A stretch of 64,000 nucleotides of DNA from Lysinibacillus parviboronicapiens (GCF_003049575.1 NZ_PYWI01000007.1:94325-158324), one strand, 5' to 3'. Shown: positions 24,631 through 34,012, counted from the stretch's first letter. Notes: generated by a model not told the origin, from the sequence alone. Program-made: numbers and translations.

Positions 24631-25620
24631 TTGAAAATATTCAAAGTATTTATAACAATATTACTTGCTATACTTGTATCTTTTACAGGTTGGGTTCATT
24701 TTTCTCCTCGACCTACTACTTGGCTTGTTCATAATTTATTCAAAAATGGCATGGCCGTAAAGCCACCTAATTATAATGAAATAGAAGAAACCGTTTCAAC
24801 CATTAAAGACCTTATTTATCCCTCTAACCACAAAGATAACCTGTTAGATATGCATTTCCCAAAGGATGTAAAAGATAAAATACCTGTTATTTTTTGGATA
24901 CACGGTGGTGCCTACGTTGGTGGCGATAAAAAAGATGTTACGGAATATGCCATTCAAATTGCCAGTCATGGCTTTGCTGTCGTGAACATCAACTATGAAC
25001 TTGCTCCTAGCGCCACATATCCAGGACCTATTATTCAATTAACAGAAGCCTATCAGTATATTACTGAAATTGCCGCCGACTACCCGTTCGACTTAGACCA
25101 AATATTTTTTGCTGGCGATTCTGCCGGCGCACAAATTGCCAGCCAATTTGTCAATATTCAAGTCGATTCCCAGTATGCAAAACTTCTTAAACAAATTGCT
25201 GTTGTTCCTGCTCACTCCATTCAAGGGACTTTACTATTTTGTGGTCCATATGACTTCTCCAATATTACAGAAAAGAGTAATAATCCTGTTATCAATTATT
25301 TATTCACTCGAATAGCATGGAGTTATATCGGCGAAAAAAAATGGCAAGAACACGAGCAACTTCCATATGCCAATATGTTAGAATATGTTTCCCCAAATTT
25401 CCCAGCAACCTTTATAACTGATGGTACAGAAATGACCTTCACAGAAGATGGCATGACAATGGCAGATAAGCTTGAGTCACTCAATATTCCTGTTGTCCGT
25501 CAATTTTTTGAAGATGGATCTGAACTTCCACATGAATATCAATTTATGATGAATCGCCCTGAAGCTATAGAGACGTTTGAAAAAGTCATTGCCTTCTTAC
25601 AAACAAGGAGTCATAAATAA
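24631..25620 (+). CDS. Membrane-anchored alpha/beta-hydrolase (esterase/lipase, HSL type)
   Basis: 329 residues from the TTG at 24631 (GGTGTG 6-7 nt upstream); GTG 24622 is an alternative. Residues 1-20 (KIFKVFITILLAILVSF) are a membrane anchor or signal. The hydrolase core has the oxyanion loop WIHGGAYVGGDKK and the nucleophile elbow FAGDSAGAQIA (Ser about 170), with Asp and His in the last third (ITDGTE, LPHEYQF). It hydrolyses an ester outside the membrane, substrate unknown. A shared terminator follows. Confidence 0.85.
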   Translation: MKIFKVFITILLAILVSFTGWVHFSPRPTTWLVHNLFKNGMAVKPPNYNEIEETVSTIKDLIYPSNHKDNLLDMHFPKDVKDKIPVIFWIHGGAYVGGDKKDVTEYAIQIASHGFAVVNINYELAPSATYPGPIIQLTEAYQYITEIAADYPFDLDQIFFAGDSAGAQIASQFVNIQVDSQYAKLLKQIAVVPAHSIQGTLLFCGPYDFSNITEKSNNPVINYLFTRIAWSYIGEKKWQEHEQLPYANMLEYVSPNFPATFITDGTEMTFTEDGMTMADKLESLNIPVVRQFFEDGSELPHEYQFMMNRPEAIETFEKVIAFLQTRSHK

Positions 25621-25735
25621 GGGGCTTAAGGAATGTAGTTTCAGTGGAGACCTGAGCCGATACTAGCTGGGAAACGAGCGCTGGGGCTCCCTTACCCGAG
25701 CGGTGTCCAATAATCTGTAAGAATAAGTCCATATT
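25621..25735. other. G+C-rich intergenic stretch
   Basis: About 115 nt between two convergent genes, clearly more G+C-rich than its flanks, with short inverted pairs (GAGC/GCTC). It may be a degenerate repeat or an RNA. No gene is supported. Confidence 0.4.
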
Positions 25736-25780
25736 AAAATGCCCGCTCTCGCAACAACCAAGAGAGTCGGGCATTCTTTT
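25736..25780. terminator. Bidirectional terminator between the esterase and the Na/Pi cotransporter
   Basis: Stem AATGCCCG..CTCTC / GAGAG..CGGGCATT (one bulge, 11-nt loop). Plus-strand tail CTTTT; minus-strand tail TTTTAAT. Confidence 0.8.
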
Positions 25781-27389
25781 AGTCTGTTAAAGCAAAGTCT
25801 TTCGTTGCTTCCCCATGTCGGCTTTTCTTCGTAGCAGTTTGATATTCTGCTAACCGTGCCGTTGTACGCCAGTAGTGATAGACGAGGCGATCTATCCACA
25901 ATAATGCTTCTACTTTTGAAACCGCCGTCTCTAACTCTACCATGTTGCCAACAGAGTTCTCAAAATAAGCATTGCGTTTATCACGACGTTCTGCGGCCAT
26001 TTCAGCTGAAGTTTCCTGTAAAAGCATTGAAATTTCAGGTAGACGGCTATCCTCATCAATGATCATCAGCACTTCCTCCAGCACTGTCAGCCATTTTTTC
26101 GTTAACATTGGCTGTAATTGGAGTGAATTTGGATGTTGTTCACGAAGTGCCTTTGCCAAACGATACAAATGATCCAATGCATGTAACAGTGAAATATGCT
26201 TGTAGCGATCTTTCTTAGATGTTGATTGTATAGAATCCATGAACAATCGTGTTTTTTCAATTGCTTCATCAATTTGATTTAGCTTACTGTCAGCTTCCGT
26301 CGTTCTCTTTTGACTTCGAATAAGCATTATAATAACTGTTGTTAACTCCTTCGTAATGTCCTGTAGCGTATTAAATGAAACCTCTACAGCAACTCCAGGC
26401 ACCTTTGCTACGCTATCATCAAGATTGCGCGTTAAGAAGCTACCTTTTTCTGGAATTATTTTCTCAATCATTCGTGCAAATGGACGTGCAAAAGGCACAA
26501 AAATAATTGCACCTACCACACTAAATAATGTATGAAATACTGCAATGCCAAGTGTTTCATCGAAGCCATCATGAATGGTAGTTGTCACATATTCAGTTAG
26601 TTTAAACATGAACGTTGCACCGAACGTTACAATGATTGCTGTCGCTACGTTAAATAGCACATGCGTCATTGCGGTGCGCTTGGCAGCCGTTGAAGCACCA
26701 ATCGCTGCAAAAAGTGCCGTTGCAGTCGTACCAATATTTTGGCCGATGACTAAATATGCCGCTTGTTCAAAGTCAATAGCCCCTGCGTATAATGCTGTCA
26801 GTGTAGCGGCTATTGCTGCACTTGATGCCTGCATAATGACTGTCATGATAAGCCCCAACACAATCAAAATAACTTTGCCTCCCATTGTATCCGCCTGAAA
26901 CGAATCAAATGGGATCATGTCCTGAACTGAGGCCATGCCGCCTTGGAGTACATCAATGCCTAAAAATAATAAGCCAAAGCCTGTAAAAAGACCACCCGCT
27001 GCTTTAAAGTCGCGAGGTGCTAATAATTGCACAAATACACCAAGTGCGATGAATGGCAATGACATTGTCTGCATATTAACCTTAAAACCAATGAGCGAAA
27101 TAATCCATCCTGTACTTGTACTACCAATATTGGCACCAATAATGACACCAATGGATTGCACAAATGTTAATAGTCCCGCACTAACAAAGCCGATTGTAAT
27201 CAACGTAGTAGCTGTAGAAGATTGCACTAGCATTGTCATCAATGTACCTGATAGCACCGAACTTATAGTGCCTCCTGTAAACCGGTTCAACCATTTTTTC
27301 AAAGCATCCCCAGCAAGCTCTTTTAAGCCGTTAGTTAGCATCGTCATACCGAGTAAGAATAAACCAATGCCCCCTAATACATTAATCAA
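25779..27389 (-). CDS. Na+/phosphate cotransporter family protein (NptA/YjbB type)
   Basis: 536 residues. The N-terminal half has the paired Na/Pi-cotransporter repeats with QSSTATTLITIGF and QASSAAIAATL, the substrate/Na+ motifs, in about eight membrane segments. From about residue 330 there is a PhoU-like helical domain (VAVEVSFNTLQDITKELTT). It likely takes up or exports phosphate or organic anions with Na+. The start is TTG 27389 with AAGGAG 10 nt upstream. No phosphate genes adjoin it. Confidence 0.85.
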   Translation of the reverse strand: MINVLGGIGLFLLGMTMLTNGLKELAGDALKKWLNRFTGGTISSVLSGTLMTMLVQSSTATTLITIGFVSAGLLTFVQSIGVIIGANIGSTSTGWIISLIGFKVNMQTMSLPFIALGVFVQLLAPRDFKAAGGLFTGFGLLFLGIDVLQGGMASVQDMIPFDSFQADTMGGKVILIVLGLIMTVIMQASSAAIAATLTALYAGAIDFEQAAYLVIGQNIGTTATALFAAIGASTAAKRTAMTHVLFNVATAIIVTFGATFMFKLTEYVTTTIHDGFDETLGIAVFHTLFSVVGAIIFVPFARPFARMIEKIIPEKGSFLTRNLDDSVAKVPGVAVEVSFNTLQDITKELTTVIIMLIRSQKRTTEADSKLNQIDEAIEKTRLFMDSIQSTSKKDRYKHISLLHALDHLYRLAKALREQHPNSLQLQPMLTKKWLTVLEEVLMIIDEDSRLPEISMLLQETSAEMAAERRDKRNAYFENSVGNMVELETAVSKVEALLWIDRLVYHYWRTTARLAEYQTATKKSRHGEATKDFALTD

Positions 27390-27578
27390 ACTATAAACAC
27401 TCCTTATGAAAAATTTTACAAACGATATATAAAATTCGATAACTATTTACAAAAACCAATAATACTTAATATTACCATCTTTATATTTTATAGGATAGTT
27501 ATGTTTGTAGTGCTTTTATGAAAAACAGTTGACCTTAATTTATGGTAAAATAGAGAAAATATTTTTTTAGGAGATTTA

Positions 27579-28166
27579 ATGATGATTTTAACTAAGCAAC
27601 AAGCATTACAAGCACTCAATAAAAATAAATTTATCGGTTTTACTATTACAACTGGCAATATAATTATGAAAAAAACCAATAAAACCGATTATAATATTTT
27701 TGTTTATGAAGAAAACAATGAAAAACCTATGCATTATGTGGGCTCAATTATGAATGTAATGTCCACGATGAGTGACAAAGCTTCGAAAAAAGATTTTATC
27801 ATTGTAGAAGATTTACCATCGGAAAGTACTACTGAGGGTACTTCTGAAGTCGAAGAAACTGATGAAAAAACAGCAGAACTACATGAGGAAAAACGGGCTC
27901 TATCTGGCTTTGAAGGTTTATATGAAATTACTGAGAGCGGTCGTATTTTTACCGTTCGTGAAAATCGCCCTTTAGCAAGATGTAACGATGAGTATGGTTT
28001 CCATATTGTTCGCTTAACCAAAGATGGAGTAGCATCTAATCATAATGTATTTGAATTATGGAAACAGGCCTATCCTGAACTTGAACAGACAACTTTCAAA
28101 GGTGCATTAAAAGCAAAATATGGCACTGGTTGCAAACTAACTGACAAGTCAGGTGTCCACTTCTAA
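27579..28166 (+). CDS. Hypothetical protein with a NUMOD4-like C-terminal domain
   Basis: 195 residues; AGGAG lies 6 nt before ATGATG. Residues 1-70 are a basic domain of unknown type, 75-105 an acidic Ser/Thr/Glu linker. Residues about 107-165 read LSGFEGLYEITESGRIFTV ... GFHIVRLTKDG ... NVFELWKQAYPE, which fits the NUMOD4 DNA-binding module normally attached to HNH homing endonucleases. No HNH nuclease follows and the usual His after the strand pair is Asn here. It may have been reused as a DNA-binding or structural domain. A terminator follows. Confidence 0.65.
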   Translation: MMILTKQQALQALNKNKFIGFTITTGNIIMKKTNKTDYNIFVYEENNEKPMHYVGSIMNVMSTMSDKASKKDFIIVEDLPSESTTEGTSEVEETDEKTAELHEEKRALSGFEGLYEITESGRIFTVRENRPLARCNDEYGFHIVRLTKDGVASNHNVFELWKQAYPELEQTTFKGALKAKYGTGCKLTDKSGVHF

Positions 28167-28198
28167 ACATAATAAATCCTCATGCCAAGTAAAAGGCC

Positions 28199-28250
28199 AG
28201 ACTGTCGACTAACTCAAAAAATTGAGGTTGTTGACAGTCTTTTTTCTTTT
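28199..28250 (+). terminator. Terminator after the NUMOD4-like gene
   Basis: AGACTGTC (28199-28206) pairs with GACAGTCT (28233-28240) with partial pairing inside; followed by TTTTTCTTTT. Confidence 0.85.
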
Positions 28251-28329
28251 AAAATAGAGGTACCTATAGGAATCCTTTGATGTCCGCCATGGCGGTCGCT
28301 TTTCACAGGCATGATTGCTGATAAAATTT

Positions 28330-28369
28330 CAAAAGGTATTCGAAATGTGATCATTTCAAATACCTTTTG
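28330..28369. repeat. 18-bp hairpin in intergenic region
   Basis: CAAAAGGTATTcGAAATG pairs with CATTTCaAATACCTTTTG (one mismatch, 4-nt loop). No T-tract on either side, so it is not a normal terminator. Confidence 0.6.
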
Positions 28370-28473
28370 TCGTTTTGAAAGTGTATTTCAAGCTGTTCAC
28401 GCGCATTGATTGGATATTTAGCCATCCTGTTTTCATCGTCTCGAGCAGAATAGACTATCAGTAGATACAAGTT

Positions 28474-28583
28474 GATTGGAGTGAAAGGCGTGTAGGAACA
28501 GCACGTATGGAAACTCCATTTTTGCGGCGATACGCTGCAAAAATTAGTTGGAGTTATGCCTACGGAAAGGGAGCGCCTGGAAC
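28474..28583. repeat. Degenerate Bacillaceae-type intergenic repeat
   Basis: It begins GATTGGAGTGAAAGGCG and ends CGGAAAGGGAGCGCCTGG, the two ends of a repeat I know between genes of many Bacillaceae, but its middle is strongly diverged. The short minus-strand open frame through it is not called. The rest of 28370-28646 holds nothing else. Confidence 0.5.
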
Positions 28584-28646
28584 ATGAAAACAACAGTTTT
28601 CTTACCATTTATTCAAAAAGAAAAAGACTGTAGGCATCGAGGATTT

Positions 28647-30347
28647 TTAGATTAGTAAGGGGAACAACACTAAGTGCCATATATGATCAAGTTTTTGCCC
28701 TTTATAGTGAATGTGCTTTGCCCATTTATTGTCTTGACGAGAAATCCTTTGCCATTTAAATAAACGACTAATACGTACTCGCTCCACTTTTTCAAACCCT
28801 AGCTTCACAAGCATTTTCCGTTTGCGCCATTCATACCAATTTACAGTGGTGCATACCGCCCTTCCTTCTTGTTGCACTTGCGCTACTATTTTTGGAAATA
28901 GCTCTATGGCATGTTCTTTTATATACGTTGAATTTGGTGGTAGTAGCTGTGTAAAACCCAACGCTTCCTCACGTATGAAAGTGTCATGGCGTAAATATAA
29001 TATTTGTTGTGCGTTTTCACCATAAAGCTTATAACCTCTATAATATTGTGGGATGAGTTGTGATCGATTATCACTTTCCATTACATCCTGAATGGCTATT
29101 TCAGGTAAATCAATTGATGTTTGACATACAGTACTCTGAAGATAGTACAAGTCAAAACTAGTTACAGCTATCATGCGATTTATTCCTTTTTTTAAGGCAA
29201 TAAAACAATCTTTTAGACGGGCTTCTTTTAAAAAATATTGAAACTCCCCCAATCGATCTCGTTTCAATTTTACCAATTGATGATACCCACTTAGTTTTCT
29301 TTTCAATGTATCACGAACTACCATCATCAACCGTAAAAGGCGCTCCCGAGTTCCTTCACTACTCATAACAAAAATTCGCGTAAAATCCAAATGTGTATAC
29401 CATTCAAATTTATATGGCTCATAACCGCTTCCGAAATCATAAAATCGATAGTTCGAGCTATGTGCCTTCAACATATTTGCTTTTTCAATTAAACGACCAG
29501 GGCCAAAGATATTGAAATCAGGCTCATGGCCCATCGCCTGACAAAAATTTCGATTTCTGCAACAAAGATCGATTGTAAAGCCAATCCAATGATCTTCAAA
29601 TTCGAGGTTGTCTACTTCCACACAAAAAGCATTACTTTGTTGCATGGCTAAACGTTCAAAAAAAAGCCGTGTTTGTTGTTCAGTAAATCCACTTCTATCA
29701 ATTTTTTTGCGCCATCTTCTTTTAAACAACTCAAACATTCCATCTAAATTTTTCGCACTAACCTCCTGAAATTTTAAATGACCAAGAGCCTTTAATCGTT
29801 TTTCACGACGATTAATGCTCTTAAAATTTTTGTGATGCTTCTGAAGAAAAGCATTTAGTTCCACTGATTTAAAATCTATATAAGGTGTCACAGTGCGGAA
29901 AACTGAATGAGGTAGTTGTCGTTCTTGCGCGTATTTTTCCAGTAGATAAGATGTTTGCTTACTTTCTAATAAGCCATGCAACACAAAAATAACTCTTTGA
30001 TATTTTTGCGTGAGCTCTTTTAATAAATATTCCATTACTTGTTCCTTCCAAATACTCTCAGCAATCACTTCCATATACGTAGCAAATCCTTGTCCTAGAA
30101 AGCTAAATTGATGGATACCACCGAAGCGAGCAAAGCGGATGAAAGGGAAAAATGCTAAGCATTCACCGTTGCGCTCAACAATGTAAATTTCTACGTTTTC
30201 TTTGCTGCCGAGTGTCCTCCACCAAGTCGAAACCCATTCATACTCTATAAAAGGATTATCGTTTTTTTCACGTTCAAGTATCCCTGACCAAGTGTCCTTA
30301 TACGACTCTAGCTCTTCAATCCTTGTCACGAGTCTATACACTAACAC
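28647..30347 (-). CDS. CelD/BioF2-type acyltransferase-like protein (paralogue of 20464-22137)
   Basis: 566 residues from the GTG at 30347. The frame is open to 30431, but the alignment with the paralogue starts here and GGAG lies 13 nt upstream, a long spacer; the start is uncertain. It shares with the protein at 20464-22137 the motifs NDNPFIEYEWVSTWW, NRREKRLKALG, WIGFTIDL, FDFGSGYEPYKFEW and the C-terminal WYEWRKRKMLVKLGFEKVERV. It stands alone, outside any polysaccharide operon. It probably acylates a surface glycan precursor. Confidence 0.7.
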   Translation of the reverse strand: MLVYRLVTRIEELESYKDTWSGILEREKNDNPFIEYEWVSTWWRTLGSKENVEIYIVERNGECLAFFPFIRFARFGGIHQFSFLGQGFATYMEVIAESIWKEQVMEYLLKELTQKYQRVIFVLHGLLESKQTSYLLEKYAQERQLPHSVFRTVTPYIDFKSVELNAFLQKHHKNFKSINRREKRLKALGHLKFQEVSAKNLDGMFELFKRRWRKKIDRSGFTEQQTRLFFERLAMQQSNAFCVEVDNLEFEDHWIGFTIDLCCRNRNFCQAMGHEPDFNIFGPGRLIEKANMLKAHSSNYRFYDFGSGYEPYKFEWYTHLDFTRIFVMSSEGTRERLLRLMMVVRDTLKRKLSGYHQLVKLKRDRLGEFQYFLKEARLKDCFIALKKGINRMIAVTSFDLYYLQSTVCQTSIDLPEIAIQDVMESDNRSQLIPQYYRGYKLYGENAQQILYLRHDTFIREEALGFTQLLPPNSTYIKEHAIELFPKIVAQVQQEGRAVCTTVNWYEWRKRKMLVKLGFEKVERVRISRLFKWQRISRQDNKWAKHIHYKGQKLDHIWHLVLFPLLI

Positions 30348-30540
30348 GTGTGTTTCGTCACTCCTTTTTTCCTTTCGCTGAAAATGCTTTGTTGTGTTCA
30401 AGCAAGTCATTATGAATTTTCGCACTTGCACTTAGTAGCCACTATATTCGTCGCTCCAAAACATTAGAACAATTAGCCTAAACCCGTTCATTCATATTCA
30501 TAGGTATAAATCTATATCACTTTACCTTTTATAAACATAT

Positions 30541-30580
30541 TGAAAAACCTCCCAATTCAATGAAATGAATTAGAAGGTTT
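30541..30580 (-). terminator. Terminator of the flavoprotein dehydrogenase gene
   Basis: 15-bp stem AAACCTTCTAATTCA/TGAATTGGGAGGTTT with 6-nt loop, then TTC on the minus strand; a few T only, but the stem is strong. Confidence 0.75.
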
Positions 30581-30591
30581 TATAGTAAGTT

Positions 30592-32283
30592 TTATACCTC
30601 TACTAGAGTCGCTCGTTGTTGTTTTTTACTTGCTTTCGCCATATGCAAGGTTGCAATATAACTAAAAGTCATCCCAGGCCCAAGTGTCGCACCTGGCCCT
30701 GGATAGGTTTCGCCCATAATAGAAGCCGAGCAATTTCCAGATGCATAAAGACCTTCTATCGGTGTACCATCTGCCTTGACAACTCGTGCTTGCTCATCGA
30801 CTACTAAGCCACCCTTTGTACCGATATCACCGGGGTATAATCGCAAAGCATAGTAAGGCGCCTTGGTGAATTCAGCCAAGTTTGGATTTTTCAACGTCGG
30901 ATCACCATAATAATTATCATAGGCACTATCTCCTCGATGGAAATCATCATCACAGCCAGTAAGTGCAAAGGCATTAAAACGTGCTACTGTTTCTATTAAA
31001 TTGTTTGTCGGTACAGCCATTTGTTGTGCCAGTTCTTCAAGTGTATGTGCACTTTTCACAATACCACGTTCAAACCAGCTTTTCGGGAATGCTTGCCCAG
31101 GAAATAAACCTGTAAAAATATATCGACTCTTCGCGGTTGCATCAATCAGAATCCAAGAAGGTACAGCTTCATGTGTCTCTGTATGGTGTGCTTGCATATT
31201 GTCTACAAATTCATGATAAGGGGCAGCTTCATTTAGATAGCGTTTTCCCTCATTATCAACAACCATCATATTTGGCACACCACGTTCCGCTACTAGGAAA
31301 AATGGTTGTCCATTTGGATCAATCACTGATGGTGCCCCCCACACTTTATCCATTAGATCTAGTGTTGCACCGATGCGTAAACCGGGCTCGATAATATCAC
31401 CCGTTTGGCCTTCTGGCGTAGAGGTCCATTTGGCATCGGTAGGACCCGGTAAGTATTTTTCACGATATGCTTGATTATGCGAAAAACCACCAGATGACAG
31501 TATCACACCCTGTTTCGCCTCAATATGCAATTCTAGTCCTTGTCGTTCTACCAATAAACCAACCACACGATTATTTTCAACGATAAAATCTTTAAACGCT
31601 GTTGAAAGCCAGAGCTCACCATTTGCCTCTGCTAGTGACATTCTCAAACGTGCAATCAATGCTTCACCTAAGGCTACTGGCTGACTACCTGTTACTTTCG
31701 ATTTCAATAACCTCGCGCCTAATTTCAATGCAGTTGTTTTACCTATCATTGTACGTCTCATCATATTGACCTTATGGAATTCACAGCTATTCATCGTGAA
31801 TCCCTTAGTAGACATTGTCGATCGACGCATTGTATCTACTAAAGTACCCATCTTTTTCACATCAAATAAAAGTGGTTCTATCGAACGCCCTTGAGCAAAG
31901 CCACCAGGTTTTTCAGGATAATAATCCGAATAACCTGCCGCATACTGGAAGCGCATATGATTGGTATGATTGTATAAAAATTTTAACATTTCAGGTCCAC
32001 GTGTAATGTATGCTTCTTTCAGCGGTGCCGGCACTCGTTCCCCAATAGTCGAATCTAAGTATGAACGAGCTTGTTGGTGTGTATCAGGTACGCCCGCACC
32101 TTTCATTACATGGTTATTTGGAATCCACAGTGCTCCACCAGATAATGCTGATGCACCACCATAACGATCAGTTTTTTCAATGACTAATGACTTCATTCCC
32201 TGTAGCTTTGCTGTCAGCCCTGCCGTTAATCCTGCTGCTCCCGAACCTACCACTACCACATCATAACTCGCATCCCAATTCAT
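30592..32283 (-). CDS. FAD-binding dehydrogenase (3-ketosteroid-delta1-dehydrogenase / fumarate-reductase-like)
   Basis: 563 residues from ATG 32283 (GAGG 9 nt upstream). N-terminal FAD motif VVVVGSGAAGLTAGLTAKLQG, then RYGGASALSGGALWIPNN, typical of the ketosteroid dehydrogenase group, and the C-terminal GGLVVDEQARVV ... GLYASGNCSASIMGETYPGPGATLGPG, given in part. It oxidises or reduces a C-C bond next to a carbonyl. A steroid substrate is not supported by the neighbours, so a related alicyclic substrate is possible. Monocistronic. Confidence 0.8.
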   Translation of the reverse strand: MNWDASYDVVVVGSGAAGLTAGLTAKLQGMKSLVIEKTDRYGGASALSGGALWIPNNHVMKGAGVPDTHQQARSYLDSTIGERVPAPLKEAYITRGPEMLKFLYNHTNHMRFQYAAGYSDYYPEKPGGFAQGRSIEPLLFDVKKMGTLVDTMRRSTMSTKGFTMNSCEFHKVNMMRRTMIGKTTALKLGARLLKSKVTGSQPVALGEALIARLRMSLAEANGELWLSTAFKDFIVENNRVVGLLVERQGLELHIEAKQGVILSSGGFSHNQAYREKYLPGPTDAKWTSTPEGQTGDIIEPGLRIGATLDLMDKVWGAPSVIDPNGQPFFLVAERGVPNMMVVDNEGKRYLNEAAPYHEFVDNMQAHHTETHEAVPSWILIDATAKSRYIFTGLFPGQAFPKSWFERGIVKSAHTLEELAQQMAVPTNNLIETVARFNAFALTGCDDDFHRGDSAYDNYYGDPTLKNPNLAEFTKAPYYALRLYPGDIGTKGGLVVDEQARVVKADGTPIEGLYASGNCSASIMGETYPGPGATLGPGMTFSYIATLHMAKASKKQQRATLVEV

Positions 32284-32508
32284 ACACACATTCCTCACTC
32301 TCATTAGTAGTTACTAAATCCATGAATCTGTATAACTACTAAAAGTATAGAATTAAACCAATGTTCAGTCAATTGAATCTACTACTATTTTTCCAAATAA
32401 TAACTTATACGATTATTTGCATAGATTTTCACGTTTTAATGTTTATATTACTCTTTATATCGTTTTATGATTTACGCATAAACGTTGTATTTATTACAAC
32501 CCTCTAAA

Positions 32509-32542
32509 CGAAAAAAAGAGAGCTTTTGCGCCGCTCCCTTTT
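32509..32542 (-). terminator. Terminator of the Zn-alcohol dehydrogenase gene
   Basis: 10-bp stem AAAAGGGAGC/GCTCTCTTTT (one G-U), followed on the minus strand by TTTCG within a T-rich run. Confidence 0.85.
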
Positions 32543-32550
32543 CATTAAAA

Positions 32551-33690
32551 TTACGGTTTTAGAATTACTTTAATGCACTCGTCTTCACGATCATTAAAGA
32601 TTTGATAGGCTTTGCTTGCTTCTTCGAGGGGGATCTTATGTGTAATAATTTCTGTTGGATCAAATTCACCAGCTACAATTTTGTCAAATAGCTTTGGCAT
32701 GAGATGTATGACAGGCGCCTGCCCCATTTTGAGGGTGATATTACGTTCGAATAAATGCCCTAGTGGAAACTGATTATATTTAGCACCGTATACGCCTGTT
32801 ATTTGAAGTGTTCCAAATTTCCGTACAGCATCCATTGCAATACGAATTGGACTTAATGTCCCTCCTTGTAGTTTCATCTTTTGACCAATCGCTTCCATTG
32901 CAGTTTTCTTGCCGTCCATTCCTACACAGTCAATCACCACATCTGCTCCACCTTTAGTAATCTCACGAATATAGAATCCTGTTTCATCATAGTCATCAAG
33001 ATTAATAACTTCTACATTATTCATTTTTTTAGCATGGGCTAAACGGTATTTCACATGATCGACAGCAATTACACGACTAGCTCCCTTCATCCATGCAAAT
33101 TTTTGCGTCATTAAGCCGATAGGTCCACAGCCTAACACGACGACTGTATCCCCTTTTTTCACGCCTGCATTTTCCACGCTCCAATAAGCAGTAGGCAGCA
33201 CGTCCGATAAAAACAGCAATGCCTCGTCCTCTAAATCACACGATTCAGGAATAACAAATGGCATAAAATTCCCGTATGGTACATGAAGAAACTCTGCTTG
33301 TCCTCCTGGATAATTACCATAACGTTCTGTAAAACCAAAATAGCCACCTGAATCTACTTCTAGATCGGGGTTCGAATTATCACATTGACTTTCCATATCG
33401 TGGTTACAGTAATAGCAATCCCCACACGATACATTGAAAGGTAATATAATACGATCTCCTTTTTTAACCTTTGTTACTTCTGGACCTACTTCTTCTACAA
33501 TTCCCATTGGTTCATGTCCAATTACATAATCCTTATTGGCAGGAATAGCCCCTTGATAGATATGCAAATCCGAACCACAGATTGCTGTGGATGTAACTCG
33601 CACAATAATGTCATCTTTCTTTTTTAACACAGGATCATCTACATTTTTTACTGCAATATCTTTAATGCCCTGAAAGGTTACTGCTTTCAT
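32551..33690 (-). CDS. Zinc-dependent alcohol dehydrogenase (formaldehyde-dehydrogenase-like)
   Basis: 379 residues. Catalytic zinc ligands in ICGSDLHIYQG and GHEPMGIVEEVG, and structural-zinc-like Cys in SCGDCYYCNHDMESQC. The NAD motif is VVVLGCGPIGLMTQKF. The long insert after the structural zinc (FGFTERYGNYPGGQAEFLHVP) is typical of the glutathione-independent formaldehyde/'YjgB-like' long-chain group. It oxidises an alcohol or aldehyde with NAD(P)+. Monocistronic, with a short ORF 48 nt upstream of its start. Confidence 0.88.
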   Translation of the reverse strand: MKAVTFQGIKDIAVKNVDDPVLKKKDDIIVRVTSTAICGSDLHIYQGAIPANKDYVIGHEPMGIVEEVGPEVTKVKKGDRIILPFNVSCGDCYYCNHDMESQCDNSNPDLEVDSGGYFGFTERYGNYPGGQAEFLHVPYGNFMPFVIPESCDLEDEALLFLSDVLPTAYWSVENAGVKKGDTVVVLGCGPIGLMTQKFAWMKGASRVIAVDHVKYRLAHAKKMNNVEVINLDDYDETGFYIREITKGGADVVIDCVGMDGKKTAMEAIGQKMKLQGGTLSPIRIAMDAVRKFGTLQITGVYGAKYNQFPLGHLFERNITLKMGQAPVIHLMPKLFDKIVAGEFDPTEIITHKIPLEEASKAYQIFNDREDECIKVILKP

Positions 33691-33738
33691 TTAAACATCT
33701 CCCTCATCACTTTTTAACACCATCATAAATATTTTTTA

Positions 33739-33804
33739 TTACGTATGTTTAGGCGTATTGTTCAACATTATCTCCGTGTATAAGTCGTTGTATTCAGCAA
33801 TCAT
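33739..33804 (-). CDS. Possible 21-residue peptide upstream of the alcohol dehydrogenase
   Basis: GGAGG lies 7 nt before ATG 33804, a near-ideal site, and the frame (MIAEYNDLYTEIML...) runs 21 codons to a TAA at 33739-33741, ending 48 nt upstream of the dehydrogenase gene. It may be a leader peptide, a tiny protein or the start of a lost gene. Nothing in the peptide is recognisable. Confidence 0.35.
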   Translation of the reverse strand: MIAEYNDLYTEIMLNNTPKHT

Positions 33805-34012
33805 TCAGGCACCTCCAATTATTCAAGTTATCTACTTTCTACCCTTTATCAATTCCTTTCTAAACGGTTAGATAGTCAATTTTCAACTACAGACATATCG
33901 TACTAAGGGTTATTTTATTTTTAGATACTGCAGTAACTATCATATAAAGTTCTAGTTTGCATATATTTGGTAAAACAGCTTAAAGATTATGATGGGTGGA
34001 GGAATACTGTAG
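33805..34012. other. Intergenic region ahead of the ZIP transporter
   Basis: AT-rich, divergent spacer. No Zur- or MntR-like palindrome was recognised. It must carry promoters for both neighbouring genes. Confidence 0.4.

Noticed and set aside
28351..28608. 85-codon minus-strand frame
   Set aside because: It crosses the hairpin and the degenerate repeat and shows no protein-like pattern or ribosome site.
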